Source: Agapetus fuscipes (taxonomy: Eukaryota > Arthropoda > Insecta > Trichoptera > Glossosomatidae). From it: DNA of 64,000 bases. The notes under the pieces were generated by a model. The model had not been told where the DNA came from, ran no database searches, and saw only the letters and a program-made list of their open reading frames with translations. The position numbers and the translations under genes were made by a program. Shown one piece after another: positions 18,707 to 28,673 of the stretch (its first letter is position 1; every line of letters starts with the position of its first letter). The stretch lies in the NCBI GenBank assembly GCA_951799405.1, contig OX637333.1, positions 11,035,960 through 11,099,959 of the forward strand. Direction: 5' to 3'.

Positions 18707-21700
18707 GTGTGCCCTCTTCTGATTATTATTATTGATGGATGTCGTGGTAGAGGACGACCGAGAAAAGTATAGATAGATCAAATTTCTGAAATAGCGAACG
18801 AATGGGATATCCAGAGTCATAATAAAAGGAGGGCTTTTATGAAAAAGGTCATGACTCTGGATGAAATGAAAGAAGTATGTAAGGACAGGAAGAAGTGGCG
18901 GCTAATCTGCAATGTTGATTTGTAATGTTGGCTCATTCATTTATGTTGCATTTTTTGTATAGGATAGCATTGACTTTTTTTTGTATAGATACGTTTTTAA
19001 GGTTTTGTTGTTTTTATAAACTTGAATGTTATTTATTATTTGTATTCCTTGACTTATAGGTTGGTGTGAGGCTGACCGCCCATACTATAAAAAATGGTTC
19101 ACTTTGCCAATATTTTTTCTGTGTCAGGGAAGGTTGGCAAAAGTGTTAGGGCTTATGTTCATTTGAGGTTGGGATTTTATTTTTAAGTATGCATTCAGCA
19201 TTTGTAAGCGCGAACTACACATGTTTGTTTGTGGGCAAACATTTGAGAGCCTTAAATGTTTATATATATCTGCAACTTAGGTTATAAATTATATTATTCC
19301 TCTTGATTTATATTTTCCTTTTCCGTTTTTTGGTTGGATGTTACTATGATTATGTTGCGAAAGCCGCATGGGATGGGTTCTAGGTGGTCTGTCATATCCG
19401 GAAAGGAGGCAGTGCGATGTTCGTCCTACTCTTGCTTTTGGCGGGGGTTTTTAATGTTTCTCCGAGGGTGCTTTTTGCTTCATTTAAATAGACAGCGTCA
19501 ATTTTTGGGTTTCTGATTCAACTTCAGGGTATAAGATCATTTTTTAATGTATATTACTTTCATAACATTTACATTTACACTTTCATAACAACACATTTAC
19601 AAGCACTAACGCACAAAGCAATAGTTGTATGCATCGCTTACAGCGCATTGGTAATGATTATGCCTCACTTGACTTGGTTCTGCATAATAATAATTACCAT
19701 ACATATAACCAAGGTTTGAAAAAAATGTTTTTGGGACATCCATAATATATAATAAATTATATTGTTTTAGATTGTTATTATATGAACGATGTCTGCCTGG
19801 TGAATTTCTTTATTAGTGATATTTGAATGGTATCTGAAGTTTTTATTTTTAATTTTTTGCTATTTTTTAATTTTTATTGTTTGTATATAGCTTACAGTTT
19901 AAGGTTTTTTAGTATTTTTATAGTTTTCTTATTTTTAAGTTTATATAGAGTTTTACTTTTACTTTCTTACTGTATTTTTTGTTTATTTGTAAAAGACAAA
20001 AACTGTTTTTGATTTAATTATGTACTTATTTTGTTAAAGGCTTACGCCGTAAATAAATAAATAATAATAAAATAATAATAATAAGGGCTACGAATATTCA
20101 AAATATCCCTCCGCTATGTAACGTCACCTATCTAAATCTAAATCTAAATCTAAGCTGCAAAGATATGTATCATTTGAGATTCATATTAAATGCATTCCCA
20201 CAAGCAGACATGCATAATTTCGCGCTTACACATGCTGCATGTGGACCTACAATATAAAAAACCCCAATCTCAAATGAACATAAGCCCTGCAACTCTTGCC
20301 GACCTTCCCTGAAGCAGGGGTGACATTGGCAAAGTGAACCATTTTTTACAGTATGGGTGGTCAGCCGCATACCAACCTATCAATCAAGGAGTACATGCAA
20401 TTGATACAATCAAATATATAAAACAAATAAATTCTAAGCAATTAAACAGTAAAAAATTAAAAAGCTACAACACATATTTTTTAAATTTAAATACCTATAA
20501 TTAATATAAAATGGATTCCCGTTAATTGAAGAATTTTCTAGTTCACAGCACTGTCAACCCACACAATTGGCGGTAATTCTAAATGCAGGGCGGTACACTT
20601 TAGTGTCTTTTCAAACTACCTGCATAATGTTGCATTGAATTGTGACACTCTGTGCTGTCTTTAGCCCAACCAGATGACATCACTTACATACATTCTTCAA
20701 ATTTCAAATATTCTGAGTCGGTATTCCAGCTGCCTTCAGTGAGTGAGTTCTCCACGAACGAGACCATGGGCTTCTCCGCAGACCGCCTGGCCGCAGCGTT
20801 TGGGGCCACCCGGCAGGAGCAGGACGACTACGCCCTGCGCTCCCACACGCTGGCGCACCAGGCCATGACCAAGGGCTACCTCACTGACATGGTGCCCGTC
20901 AAAGGTAACATCGCTGTCTGCCTCTTCATTATCATATTTTTAAGTCAGTGCCTTGTTGTGCTAGCCTGGTCTCTTATTTTAGGTTATGCTTTTCTGTTTA
21001 CAATCCATTGTACGAGAAATTGCATAATTCTTGAAGTTTTGTTATTGGTGTTGTAGCCAATGTCTTCAGGACACAGGCCCCTTTGTTTTGTGAGGATATA
21101 CTGGGAACATCTTCCTCTCAGCTTAGTTTTCAGAACAGTTCATCCTTGTTGGTCACAAACAAATGTGTCCTCTGATGACGTTAGTTAAAACACCATTAAA
21201 AAATTGAGAATTACGTCAGTTCTCTTACAACAGTTCATCGAATATCCAAAAAATTTAATCAATTTTAATTTGTAAATGTGTCATAACTCCAGTTCATTTC
21301 ATTTTTGATTGGTTGTTTTAGTGGAAGGCAAGAAGAATCTGATTGACAAGGACAACGGCATTCGCGTGTCAACCCCTGAACAGCTGGCCAAACTGAAGCC
21401 AGCCTTCGTTAAACCCCACGGCACTGTCACAGCTGCCAACTCCTCATATCTGGTAACAACTTATCTATTCTTAGTTTTCAAGACCGGCTTTAAATACAAA
21501 TCAGGATGACCCTGTAATGTATAATATATTTCATTTATTTAACCCCCCTACCTTCAGGTAACTTTCCGAGAAATACTGTGATGATGCATGACACTAAAGG
21601 CGATGCATGGAAAGGTAGGCCATTTTGAGGTTAAGAACCGACAACTGACAATTGGGGTTCTTTTGAGGTTTGGTTGCCGTGCGTGTTTTTCCAGATGCCC

Positions 21701-24700
21701 GACTAGAAAAAAGAGACTCCTCAGGGTCGGGACAGTAGCCCAACACCTTGCTTGCTTTCCACTGATGCTAAAGAGGTTCAAAATATAGGTTATGGTAGGT
21801 AAAAACAATGTAAAGGAAAGAGGTGGTTTATTTTACATTAAAACAGACAATGAGATTATTAACCACGCTAAAGCTGCAAGACTGGGCTGGTTAATCTAAT
21901 TTAAGTTAGTTAATGAATTAAAGGCAGGGATACGCTCACTGTGACGGAAGAAGTCCTGATTCTGGGAGGCTGGTAGAGTCGATGTTTGGAGCGCTCGCCT
22001 CTAGGTACGGCGGCGCTTTTGGCGGGACGAGGTCAGGTGCTCTGCCCTCCGGAGGAATTCCGGCACGAGGCTCAGCCCTGCAGACAGCCAGCGATAAGAC
22101 TGGTGCGCTCGGCTGGACGGGGCAGGCGCTCCGTCCTCCTGAGGAACTTCGGGCACGGGGCTCCGGATATCGAGCAGCACCAAGCAAGTAGCCAAGCGGG
22201 CGCTTGCGGCGGGTAAAGCAGGGGCTCCGCCCTTCAGAGGAATCCGCCACGGGGAACCCAGGCGCGCCCAGGGGCTGTTGGTGCAGGAAATAACGGCGAC
22301 TCAGGCCTCCCAGATGGATCTTTCTCGGCCACGCCTGGTCCGTGCTGTCTGTGTAGGCTTGGGAGAGCTTCTGTCCAGGAATGTTGGGCTTCGGCGGCTT
22401 TTATAACCTTCTCACCAGCCTGACACGAAGCTTACGCGGTTTTTTCCACTCTCTCCCTTTCCCAACGGGCAATCTCAGCCTCTTCTTCTTTTAATTTGGG
22501 ATCCAGATCATTTCTGTTTTCCCCATTTTGGTAGGCATTATTTTCCTCCTTTGATAGGTATAATGTTTTTTCTCACTTTGTTAGTGACAGTTCATATTGA
22601 ATATGTCTTCTTCCTCTTTGTAACAGGTAGCTATCTGACATTCTAGCTACCTGACAGACTTTTGAATATGTATGAAAAATTACAAAACGTCAAACAAACA
22701 ACCAAAAGGCTTAGCCTGCCCTTGAGTTTCTACTTGTCTAGACTTGTAATGACGTGACTTTGGAACTCAAGCAGACGCCAGGCGGTTTGTAGTTTTCAAA
22801 TATATATATTTTCTCAAGCGAGTACGCAATACGGGATGTAGCAGAATGGTGCACTCAAAGATTGCGTATTGTGTACTGGCATATGCATAGGACGGTTAAA
22901 ACTCATATTTAATGTACCCCTACATATAGACACATGCAAGTTCATCACCATTCATGGTAACCCTTACGTTAACCTCATATTTTCCAGACTGACGGAGCAT
23001 CGGCTTGTCTTATCATGACAGAAGCAAAGGCCAAGGAACTGGGATTCAAGCCCAAGGCTTACCTGAGGGACTTTGTCTATGTTTCACAGGTAATCTATAC
23101 CAAAATACAGATTCCAGTACAACTTACATACAAACAAACCTATGCAATACTGTCTCCGTTCTGACTAAACACTGTAACTGAAAAAATATTCTATGATAAT
23201 AATAATAAGGTCTTTATTGTTTTTATCAATATGTACATAATAATATTTCAATTACAAAAATCTAATTACAATACATACTCTCCAAAGTAAGCATAGCTTG
23301 TGTTTTGGGGATAAATTTATATTTTCTTTATTTCATTTTATTTTTATTAACTTGGTAAAATATGTGAGTGTTGCTGGATATCTAAGGTTATTTGACTTAT
23401 AGGTTTGTATGAGGCTGGCCACCTACACTTAAAAAATGGTTCACTTTGCCAATATCATCCCTGCTTCAGCGAAGGTAGGCAAGAGTTGCAGAATTTATGT
23501 TCATTTGAGATTGGGTTTTTATGTTGTAAGTTCACATGCGGCATGTTTAAGCCTGAACTTACACATGTCGATTTGTGGGAATGCATGCTGAAGCGATACA
23601 TGTCTTTTATTTTAATGTTTTAGTTTTTTAGTTAGCTCCCATCACCACTTGATCAATGCTCAAATTTGCATTCCGTTTGGTACAAAGATACCCCTTAAAC
23701 TTACTAAGAAATATATGCCCACAAACACTTCACTTGAAGAAGGGGTTTTCCAGCTCACAGGGGACTGGTTCTGATACTTTGTGACTATGGACCTAGACTT
23801 CTTTCCTCAATATTTATTTATTTGAAATGTTCAAGTGACAGACATGACTGTAAGCATGTGTGTGATATCTGCAGGATCCCATTGACCAGCTGCTGTTGGG
23901 GCCAGCCTATGCCATCCCCAAGGTCCTGGAGAAGTCGGGGCTCACCATGGGGGACATCAGCACCTGGGAGATCCATGAAGCTTTTGCTGTAAGTAACCAA
24001 TGTCCATGTTCACAATAATGCTTTGAAATCCATTGATGAATTTAAAAAATTCCATAGAACTGACATGCTATTGAATAAGTATTAGGATAGAACACATGTT
24101 TGGATGATCTATTTATTGATTGGTGATTTTATGTGAAGCGCTTGTTTGGTATGGCATCAGTGGGGTGGTAGCTGAGCTTAGTCCAGCCATCCCGTGAGAC
24201 AAGCCCTTGAGGTGTGGCACACACAAAAATGGCGCTCTTTAATTATGTGTACCTTCCAAATAAAGTATCCTTGTATATATATGTAAGTGCAAATTATAAA
24301 ATGATACTCATTTCAATTTCATCTTTTTCCAGGGACAAATCTTGGCCAACTTAAAGGCTCTTGATTCTGATTGGTTCTCCCAGAACTACCTTGGAAAACA
24401 AGCTAAAGTGAGTTAATTTTCAACTTATGCATTTAGGAAATTGGTAAATAAATTGTTTAAATTTCTTAATTATTATGTTGAAACTTAGAGAACACAAGAA
24501 CCAAAGGACTACCGGCAGAACATTGCGAGATCACAAAAAGCCTGTGAGACAGATGACGTAGTGAAATGGAGCAGATCCATGGGGCAATTTTGGAGAAATC
24601 ATGTCTCCAGGGTGAGCCATGAAAGACTCACACACATCGTAGCTAATGAGATTCCAATAGGTCAACGCCCAGTTGGAAGACCTAAATGGTGAATTGATGG

Positions 24701-27700
24701 CTGGACCTCCTCATCTCAGGATCCGTGAGCCGGAATGTTTTTTGTTGTTATGAATCATGGATCAAATGGTAAAGAAGAAGGATTTTGAGGAAAAGAAGAA
24801 TTTTGAACAATATTGTAAAGAAATTCAAACACCTTTGATCTTTTAAAGCTGCATTTATTGTCAGATGAAAATAGATACGTCACATACAAAAACAATGTAG
24901 TGCGTGGTTGTACTACTGGCTGTATATAATTCACGTCCCGGATCAGTAAGTAGATCCGGTTCCTTCTCTATGGTGTGGCAATGCTGAAAAATCCCTCAGT
25001 GTTGTGCAGCATTACACTCGTCCATCCTGACCACAGTTTGTGTCCTCACAAAACGACGGTGCTACATTACAAAATAAAAACCACTGTCCAAGAATTAACT
25101 GGACTTGCACGATAAGTCAGAACTCATCAGACGCACTGGAGTGACATCACTTTTTAAAACAAAATCAAAAATCTTGAGACGTTGCTCATCAGCAAATACA
25201 AGAGTAACAGCTCTCTTGAAGAATGGTTAGTATAGGTAAGTCGCAGCTTACCAACTGCTACATAGTAACAGTCCTTGGGGTTAGTCATGACAAGCCTCTT
25301 GCTCGTCAACTGCCACAAAATGGCATCTTCCGCTACATCAAATGTAGTCACTACAACACATGTAGTTCACAACAAGCATCCCGCTTGCAACAGCCACAGA
25401 ATGGCTTCTTCCGCTACATCAAATGTAGTCACTACAACACATGTAGTTCACAACAAGCATCCCGCTTGCAACAGCCACAGAATGGCTTCTTCCGCTACAT
25501 CAAATGTAGTCACTACAACACATGTAGTTCACAACAAGCATCCCGCTTGCAACAGCCACAGAATGGCTTCTTCCGCTACATCAAATGTAGTCACTACAAC
25601 ACATGTAGTTCACAACAAGCATCCCGCTTGCAACAGCCACAGAATGGCTTCTTCCGCTACATCAAATGTAGTCACTACAACACATGTAGTTCACAACAAG
25701 CATCCCGCTTGCAACAGCCACAGAATGGCTTCTTCCGCTACATCAAATGTAGTCACTACAACACATGTAGTTCACAACAAGCATCCCGCTTGCAACAGCC
25801 ACAGAATGGCTTCTTCCGCTACATCAAATGTAGTCACTACAACACATGTAGTTCACAACAAGCATCCCGCTTGCAACAGCCACAGAATGGCTTCTCACAT
25901 CAGCTTTCCAAGAGATCTATCAGGTCATCTCTGTCAACCTCACTCCCTTGGCTGTCAGACTCACTTGAGTCTTTTGAGGCTCCCTTGTAAGGTCTCAATG
26001 CATCAACAGCAACCAATGCACTGAACTTCTTGTATCCACGCATACCCTTGATGCTCCGAATAGAGTAGCGATCAATATCTGGAAAAACTTTAGTCACTCT
26101 GTAAGGACCTCCATACAAAGGATCAATCTTATGGTTGATTCCTGCTCCACCTTTAGTCACAGCTTGCTTCCACAATACAAGGTCTCCCTTGTTATACTTT
26201 CGTGCTGCCTTACGGCGTTTATCAAACTGTGCCTTCATACGATGTCCAGGACGATATTCAATCTCCAAATCATACTCTTGGATCATCAGCCACCATCTGG
26301 CTACTCTCGGTATCATATCCTTTTTTAGCAAAAGTTGATCTGACGGCAGTACAGTCTGTAATAACTTTGAAATGTATTCCAACTAGAAAAATTCTGAATC
26401 GCTTTATTGATTCAACAACTGCCAGAGTTTCCAACTCGTAGCTATGATAAAAAGCTTCCTCTTTGGAAGTAACTCGACTGAAGTATGCAACAGGTTTCAA
26501 TTCACCGCTACTTTGAATTTGCATCAATATTCCTCCCAAACCCAATTTGCTAGCATCAGTGTGGACTTCAGTTGGGAGCTCATTGTCATACAGAGCTAGC
26601 ACAGGTCGCAAAGCTAGTTTTTCCTTCAACTTTAGGAATGCTCTTTCCTGTGGATCTTCCCATATCCAAGTCATATTCTTTTTCGTAAGCTCTGTCAGCG
26701 GGCGAGCAATACTTGCAAAATCCTTGATAAACTTGCGGAAGTAGCTCGTCAATCCAATAAACTGTCTGACTTCATGTACATTTCTGGGAGTTCTAAATTC
26801 TTCAACGGCCAATGTTTTGTTTGAACCAGGAGCTACACCATCTCCCGTTACTTCGTGGCCCAAATAGCTTATTTCCGTCTTCAAGAATGAACATTTCTTC
26901 AAATTGACCTTCAAGTCTGCTCTTTTCAACAATTCAAATACTGATTTCAACAATCTCAATCCTTCACTGACTGTAACACTTGGTATTAGAATGTCATCCA
27001 TGTAGATTAGGATATTCTCATTAGGTATTGTCTGCAGTGCTCTCTTAATGACCCTCATAAATACAGAAGGTGCGTTAGCCAGCCCATAACTCATGCGCAA
27101 ATATTCATACTGACCACTGTTAATATAATTGTTATTATTTTGTTGTAGATTGGCAACCCAGACATGAACAAATGGAACAACTGGGGTGGATCCCTGTCTA
27201 TTGGGCATCCTTTCGCTGCCACTGGAGTATGTATTGTCTGTTTCATATCAATACATATTTATTGGGAGATATTTAAGTATTTTGTGTTCCTTGACTAATA
27301 GATTGGTATGAGTCGAACCTCCCATTCTGTAAAAAAAAAACACTTAAAAATGCCACTCAAGTATTTTTGTTAATTTTGTTCAATATTATTTTTTACAGTA
27401 TGGGAAACCGATATCTCAATTGAACATGAACCCTGCAGTTTTTACTGACCTACCCTGAAAAACGGGTGACATTGGTGGTGACTAATCTCTACAGTATGGT
27501 TTATCAGTGATGGAAGATAATGTTGATAAAACTAAACCATAATTTCATCAACATCATCTAAACCAGCATCAACTAAATATGTTGTACAGGTGAGACTGGC
27601 CATGCACACAGCCAACCGCCTGGTTCGGGAGGATGGGCAGTTTGGCATCATCGCTGCCTGCGCTGCCGGGGGCCAGGGGGTCGGCATGCTGCTGGAGAGA

Positions 27701-27724
27701 CATCCCGATGCCCATCCCAACTAA
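18519..27724 (+). CDS. HADHB: trifunctional protein beta subunit (3-ketoacyl-CoA thiolase), exons 3' part
   Basis: Host gene. The product is the beta subunit of the mitochondrial trifunctional protein, which carries out the last step of long-chain fatty-acid beta-oxidation (thiolytic cleavage of 3-ketoacyl-CoA) at the inner membrane. Eight exons: 18519-18706, 20730-20904, 21322-21452, 22988-23089, 23875-23988, 24333-24407, 27149-27226 and 27590-27724. All have AG/GT boundaries and compatible phases, and together they give about 332 codons ending in TAA. Diagnostic segments include [47 protein letters not shown] (catalytic His) and [15 protein letters not shown] (catalytic Cys near the C-terminus). 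The N-terminal exons with the nucleophilic Cys and the mitochondrial targeting sequence are not in the window or were not recognised upstream. No stop or frameshift was seen. Introns carry LINE, LTR-like and gypsy sequence. Confidence 0.93.
18731..19290 (+). pseudogene. family-A LINE 3' end in HADHB intron
   Basis: A plus-strand ORF tail ([12 protein letters not shown], a stop, [35 protein letters not shown]) ends near 18925. A 3' UTR and a complete A-tail (about 19046-19290) follow. It starts only about 24 bp after the HADHB exon a donor. Confidence 0.8.
19291..20089. other. HADHB intron, no gene seen
   Basis: AT-rich. A (AATA)n run ends the stretch near 20050-20090. No exon-like or transposon-coding signal was recognised. 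Confidence 0.4.
20090..20720. repeat. interspersed repeat M, split by a LINE tail
   Basis: 20090-20130 (AATATCCCTCCGCTATGTAA) and 20506-20715 (ATGGATTCCCGTTAATTGAA, CACAGCACTGTCAACCCACA, GGCGGTAATTCTAAATGCAG) match the uninterrupted copy at 36838-37085. An inverted end fragment (GTGACGTTACATAGC) also lies at 11610. Noncoding; probably a MITE. Confidence 0.6.
20127..20505 (-). mobile_element. family-A LINE 3' end (3' UTR plus A-tail)
   Basis: Minus strand: the LINE 3' UTR (20505-20393), nearly the same as 42835-42945, followed by a complete A-tail ending in AGATTTAGATTTAGATTTAG. It sits inside repeat M, with CCTAT on both sides as a possible short target duplication. Confidence 0.75.
20730..20904 (+). 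CDS. HADHB: HADHB exon b
   Basis: Acceptor TATTCCAG, donor GTAACA; 58 codons plus 1 nt. Encodes [14 protein letters not shown] through LTDMVPVK. Confidence 0.93.
21322..21452 (+). CDS. HADHB: HADHB exon c
   Basis: Acceptor GTTTTAG, donor GTAACA; it completes the split Val codon. Encodes [16 protein letters not shown] through [10 protein letters not shown]. Confidence 0.93.
21453..21792. other. HADHB intron segment, nothing recognised
   Basis: No coding or repeat signature was seen apart from short low-complexity runs. Confidence 0.35.
21793..22656 (-). mobile_element. GC-rich block, candidate solo LTR-like unit
   Basis: This block in an otherwise AT-rich intron has, on the minus strand, a TATA-like GGTTATAAAAGCC (22408-22396) and an AATAAA (21832-21827) about 570 bp downstream. 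A possible TGTCAG start is at 22656 and a CCTACCA end at 21793. The interior contains three imperfect units (GCGCTCCGTCCTCCTGAGGA, GGGCACGGGGCTCC and variants). A promoter plus poly(A) signal within one compact unit resembles an LTR, but no target duplication or matching second LTR was found. A 104-codon minus-strand frame here has no recognisable domain. Confidence 0.35.
22988..23089 (+). CDS. HADHB: HADHB exon d
   Basis: Acceptor TTTCCAG, donor GTAATC; 34 codons. Encodes [20 protein letters not shown] through RDFVYVSQ. Confidence 0.93.
23390..23612 (+). repeat. diverged A-tail copy in HADHB intron
   Basis: Begins TTTGACTTATAGGTTTGTAT and follows the module as far as GGGAATGCATG. The GATTA tail is missing. 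Confidence 0.65.
23875..23988 (+). CDS. HADHB: HADHB exon e (catalytic His)
   Basis: Acceptor TCTGCAG, donor GTAAGT; 38 codons. Encodes [20 protein letters not shown] through WEIHEAFA, containing the thiolase active-site histidine. Confidence 0.93.
24333..24407 (+). CDS. HADHB: HADHB exon f
   Basis: Acceptor TTTTCCAG, donor GTGAGT; 25 codons. Encodes [20 protein letters not shown]. Confidence 0.92.
24488..24690 (+). pseudogene. LINE C-terminal fragment in HADHB intron
   Basis: The plus-strand frame [20 protein letters not shown] then [13 protein letters not shown] and a stop is the end of a non-LTR retrotransposon ORF (the GxRPxGRPxxRW tail). It is unrelated to family A at the sequence level. 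No RT is present. Confidence 0.55.
24835..25070 (-). repeat. 3' LTR of the gypsy copy
   Basis: On the minus strand it begins TGTAGCACCGTCGTTTTGTG and ends after GACAATAAATGCAGC. Its position downstream of pol and its poly(A) signal support LTR identity. The outer edge is not fixed because no second LTR or duplication is available. Confidence 0.5.
25306..25893. repeat. 81-bp minisatellite, seven units plus a partial
   Basis: Units start at 25306, 25387, 25468, 25549, 25630, 25711 and 25792. After the slightly diverged first copy they look identical. Each unit has CTACATCAAATGTAG and CACTACAACACATGTAG inverted motifs. The period is a multiple of three and stop-free in two plus-strand frames, giving long repetitive frames (about 250 codons) with no recognisable domain. 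It sits just downstream of the gypsy pol stop, so it is a noncoding 3' array of that element. Confidence 0.85.
25900..27118 (-). pseudogene. gypsy pol remnant: RT, RNase H, integrase C-terminus
   Basis: RT begins at [19 protein letters not shown] and includes [13 protein letters not shown] (catalytic MDD) and [14 protein letters not shown]. RNase H shows [14 protein letters not shown] and [17 protein letters not shown] frameshift occurs near 26.33 kb, after which the other frame gives [20 protein letters not shown]. At about 26.24 kb it jumps in frame to [20 protein letters not shown] and [12 protein letters not shown], the C-terminal domain of a gypsy integrase. The zinc finger and DDE core are therefore deleted. 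The element is inactive. It lies antisense in the intron before HADHB exon g. Confidence 0.82.
27149..27226 (+). CDS. HADHB: HADHB exon g
   Basis: Acceptor TTGTTGTAG, donor GTATGT; 26 codons. Encodes [20 protein letters not shown] (GHP substrate-loop motif). Antisense gypsy RT sequence ends about 28 bp upstream, within the acceptor region. Confidence 0.92.
27284..27510. repeat. degenerate A-tail pieces in the last HADHB intron
   Basis: A plus-strand 5' piece (TTCCTTGACTAATAGATTGG, 27284-27335) is followed by a minus-strand piece (AACATGAACCCTGCAGTTTT, ACGGGTGACATTGG, 27395-27510). This is a palindromic pair of old copies. Confidence 0.5.
27590..27724 (+). CDS. HADHB: HADHB terminal exon (catalytic Cys)
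   Basis: Acceptor TTGTACAG, stop TAA at 27722-27724; 45 codons including the stop. Encodes [20 protein letters not shown] and CAAGGQG with the active-site Cys. Confidence 0.93.
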   Translation: MRLAMHTANRLVREDGQFGIIAACAAGGQGVGMLLERHPDAHPN

Positions 27725-28148
27725 GCCAAGCCCTGTAGCCAACGTAAAGATGCAGCATGGTGCCAGAAAAAACAGAGAACAATGTTATACGGTCAAATTT
27801 AAAGTAATTTGGTAATTTGACATGTTACACTTCACTCTCAAGATGGATTACACTTTCAGATATTAGGTGAACAGTTAGGGGAGAACTTATACTATTCTCA
27901 ATGTTTTGCTGGCCACATAGCCAACGTCTTCATGAGGCATGCCATGAAGATGAACTGATTCTAATGCGTCATGAATTTTAATCTTTAGTGTGCCGTCGAT
28001 TTTTAACCATTATCTAGCTAACCATTAATAATAAGTAATGTCAAAATCATTCAACATAAAAGACATACATGGAGCATCTGATCCAACCTTTTTATAATCA
28101 GTTTCCAGGCAGCTGTCATGTTAATGTCTCTTTTACGTATGACTTTAA
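27725..28148 (+). other. HADHB 3' flank / probable 3' UTR
   Basis: Noncoding sequence after the stop. No clear AATAAA was found before the piggyBac-type MITE begins at 28149, so the transcript end is unresolved. Confidence 0.4.
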
Positions 28149-28673
28149 CCCCTCAAGTGCCGGAACGCGGATCCGCGCTCATACTACTAAACGCGATTTT
28201 TTTCATTTTTCTCTAGTTTTTACACAGCAATAAGATTGAAAATTGCATGAAATACTGCTATTGGGTAGAACCATCCACCAATAAGATCAAAGCATTCATT
28301 TTTGTTTGTAGATATTTAAGTAAAATATAATATTTAAGTTGACCTTGAAAACCAATTGTTCAAAAAGCCGAATTACACAATTTGTTGACATAAGAACACT
28401 AATACACTCAAAAAAAAACTCTATGTAAATAAAAAGGGTCACTAACTTCTATTTTTTGCGATGTATTTGGATTTCGTGCCTATGCATACTAATGAGGTAT
28501 ATCTATTTTTAGAATCTCGATCTTTTTTCCGTAATTTAAATTATGATGGAGTATAATAATAATTTCACAAAAGTTTTTTTTTTGGTAGGCACTAAAAAAA
28601 CTTTATTTCACTGTATTTTTATGAAAGAAAAAAAAACACAGGAGATATGTTTTGTATCTTTGGAGATATTTAA

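Larger units (their letters stand above)
24835..27118 (-). mobile_element. Ty3/gypsy retrotransposon, 5'-truncated and rearranged
   Basis: In minus orientation from the HADHB exon g acceptor: RT from mid-palm, RNase H, a jump straight to the integrase C-terminus, a stop, an 81-bp minisatellite, and one LTR (about 25070-24835) with AATAAA near its 3' end. The 5' LTR, gag, protease and the start of RT are absent. Confidence 0.78.

Noticed and set aside
17987..18820. One long minus-strand frame spanning the LINE and the HADHB exon
   Set aside because: The first third is antisense to the HADHB exon and the family-A LINE fragment; the true LINE reading begins only at about 18505.
22040..22070. 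GGAATTCCGGCACGAGG resembling a cDNA cloning adapter
   Set aside because: The same phrase recurs in degenerate form twice nearby (GGAACTTCGGGCACGGGG, GGAATCCGCCACGGGG), so it is part of a local repeat rather than vector contamination.
25306..25893. CRISPR-like repeat array
   Set aside because: Units are contiguous 81-bp tandem copies with no variable spacers, in eukaryotic DNA.
25223..26024. Two ~250-codon plus-strand frames with a 27-residue repeat
   Set aside because: They follow from the 81-bp minisatellite whose length is a multiple of three; no start context, domain or homologous family was recognised.
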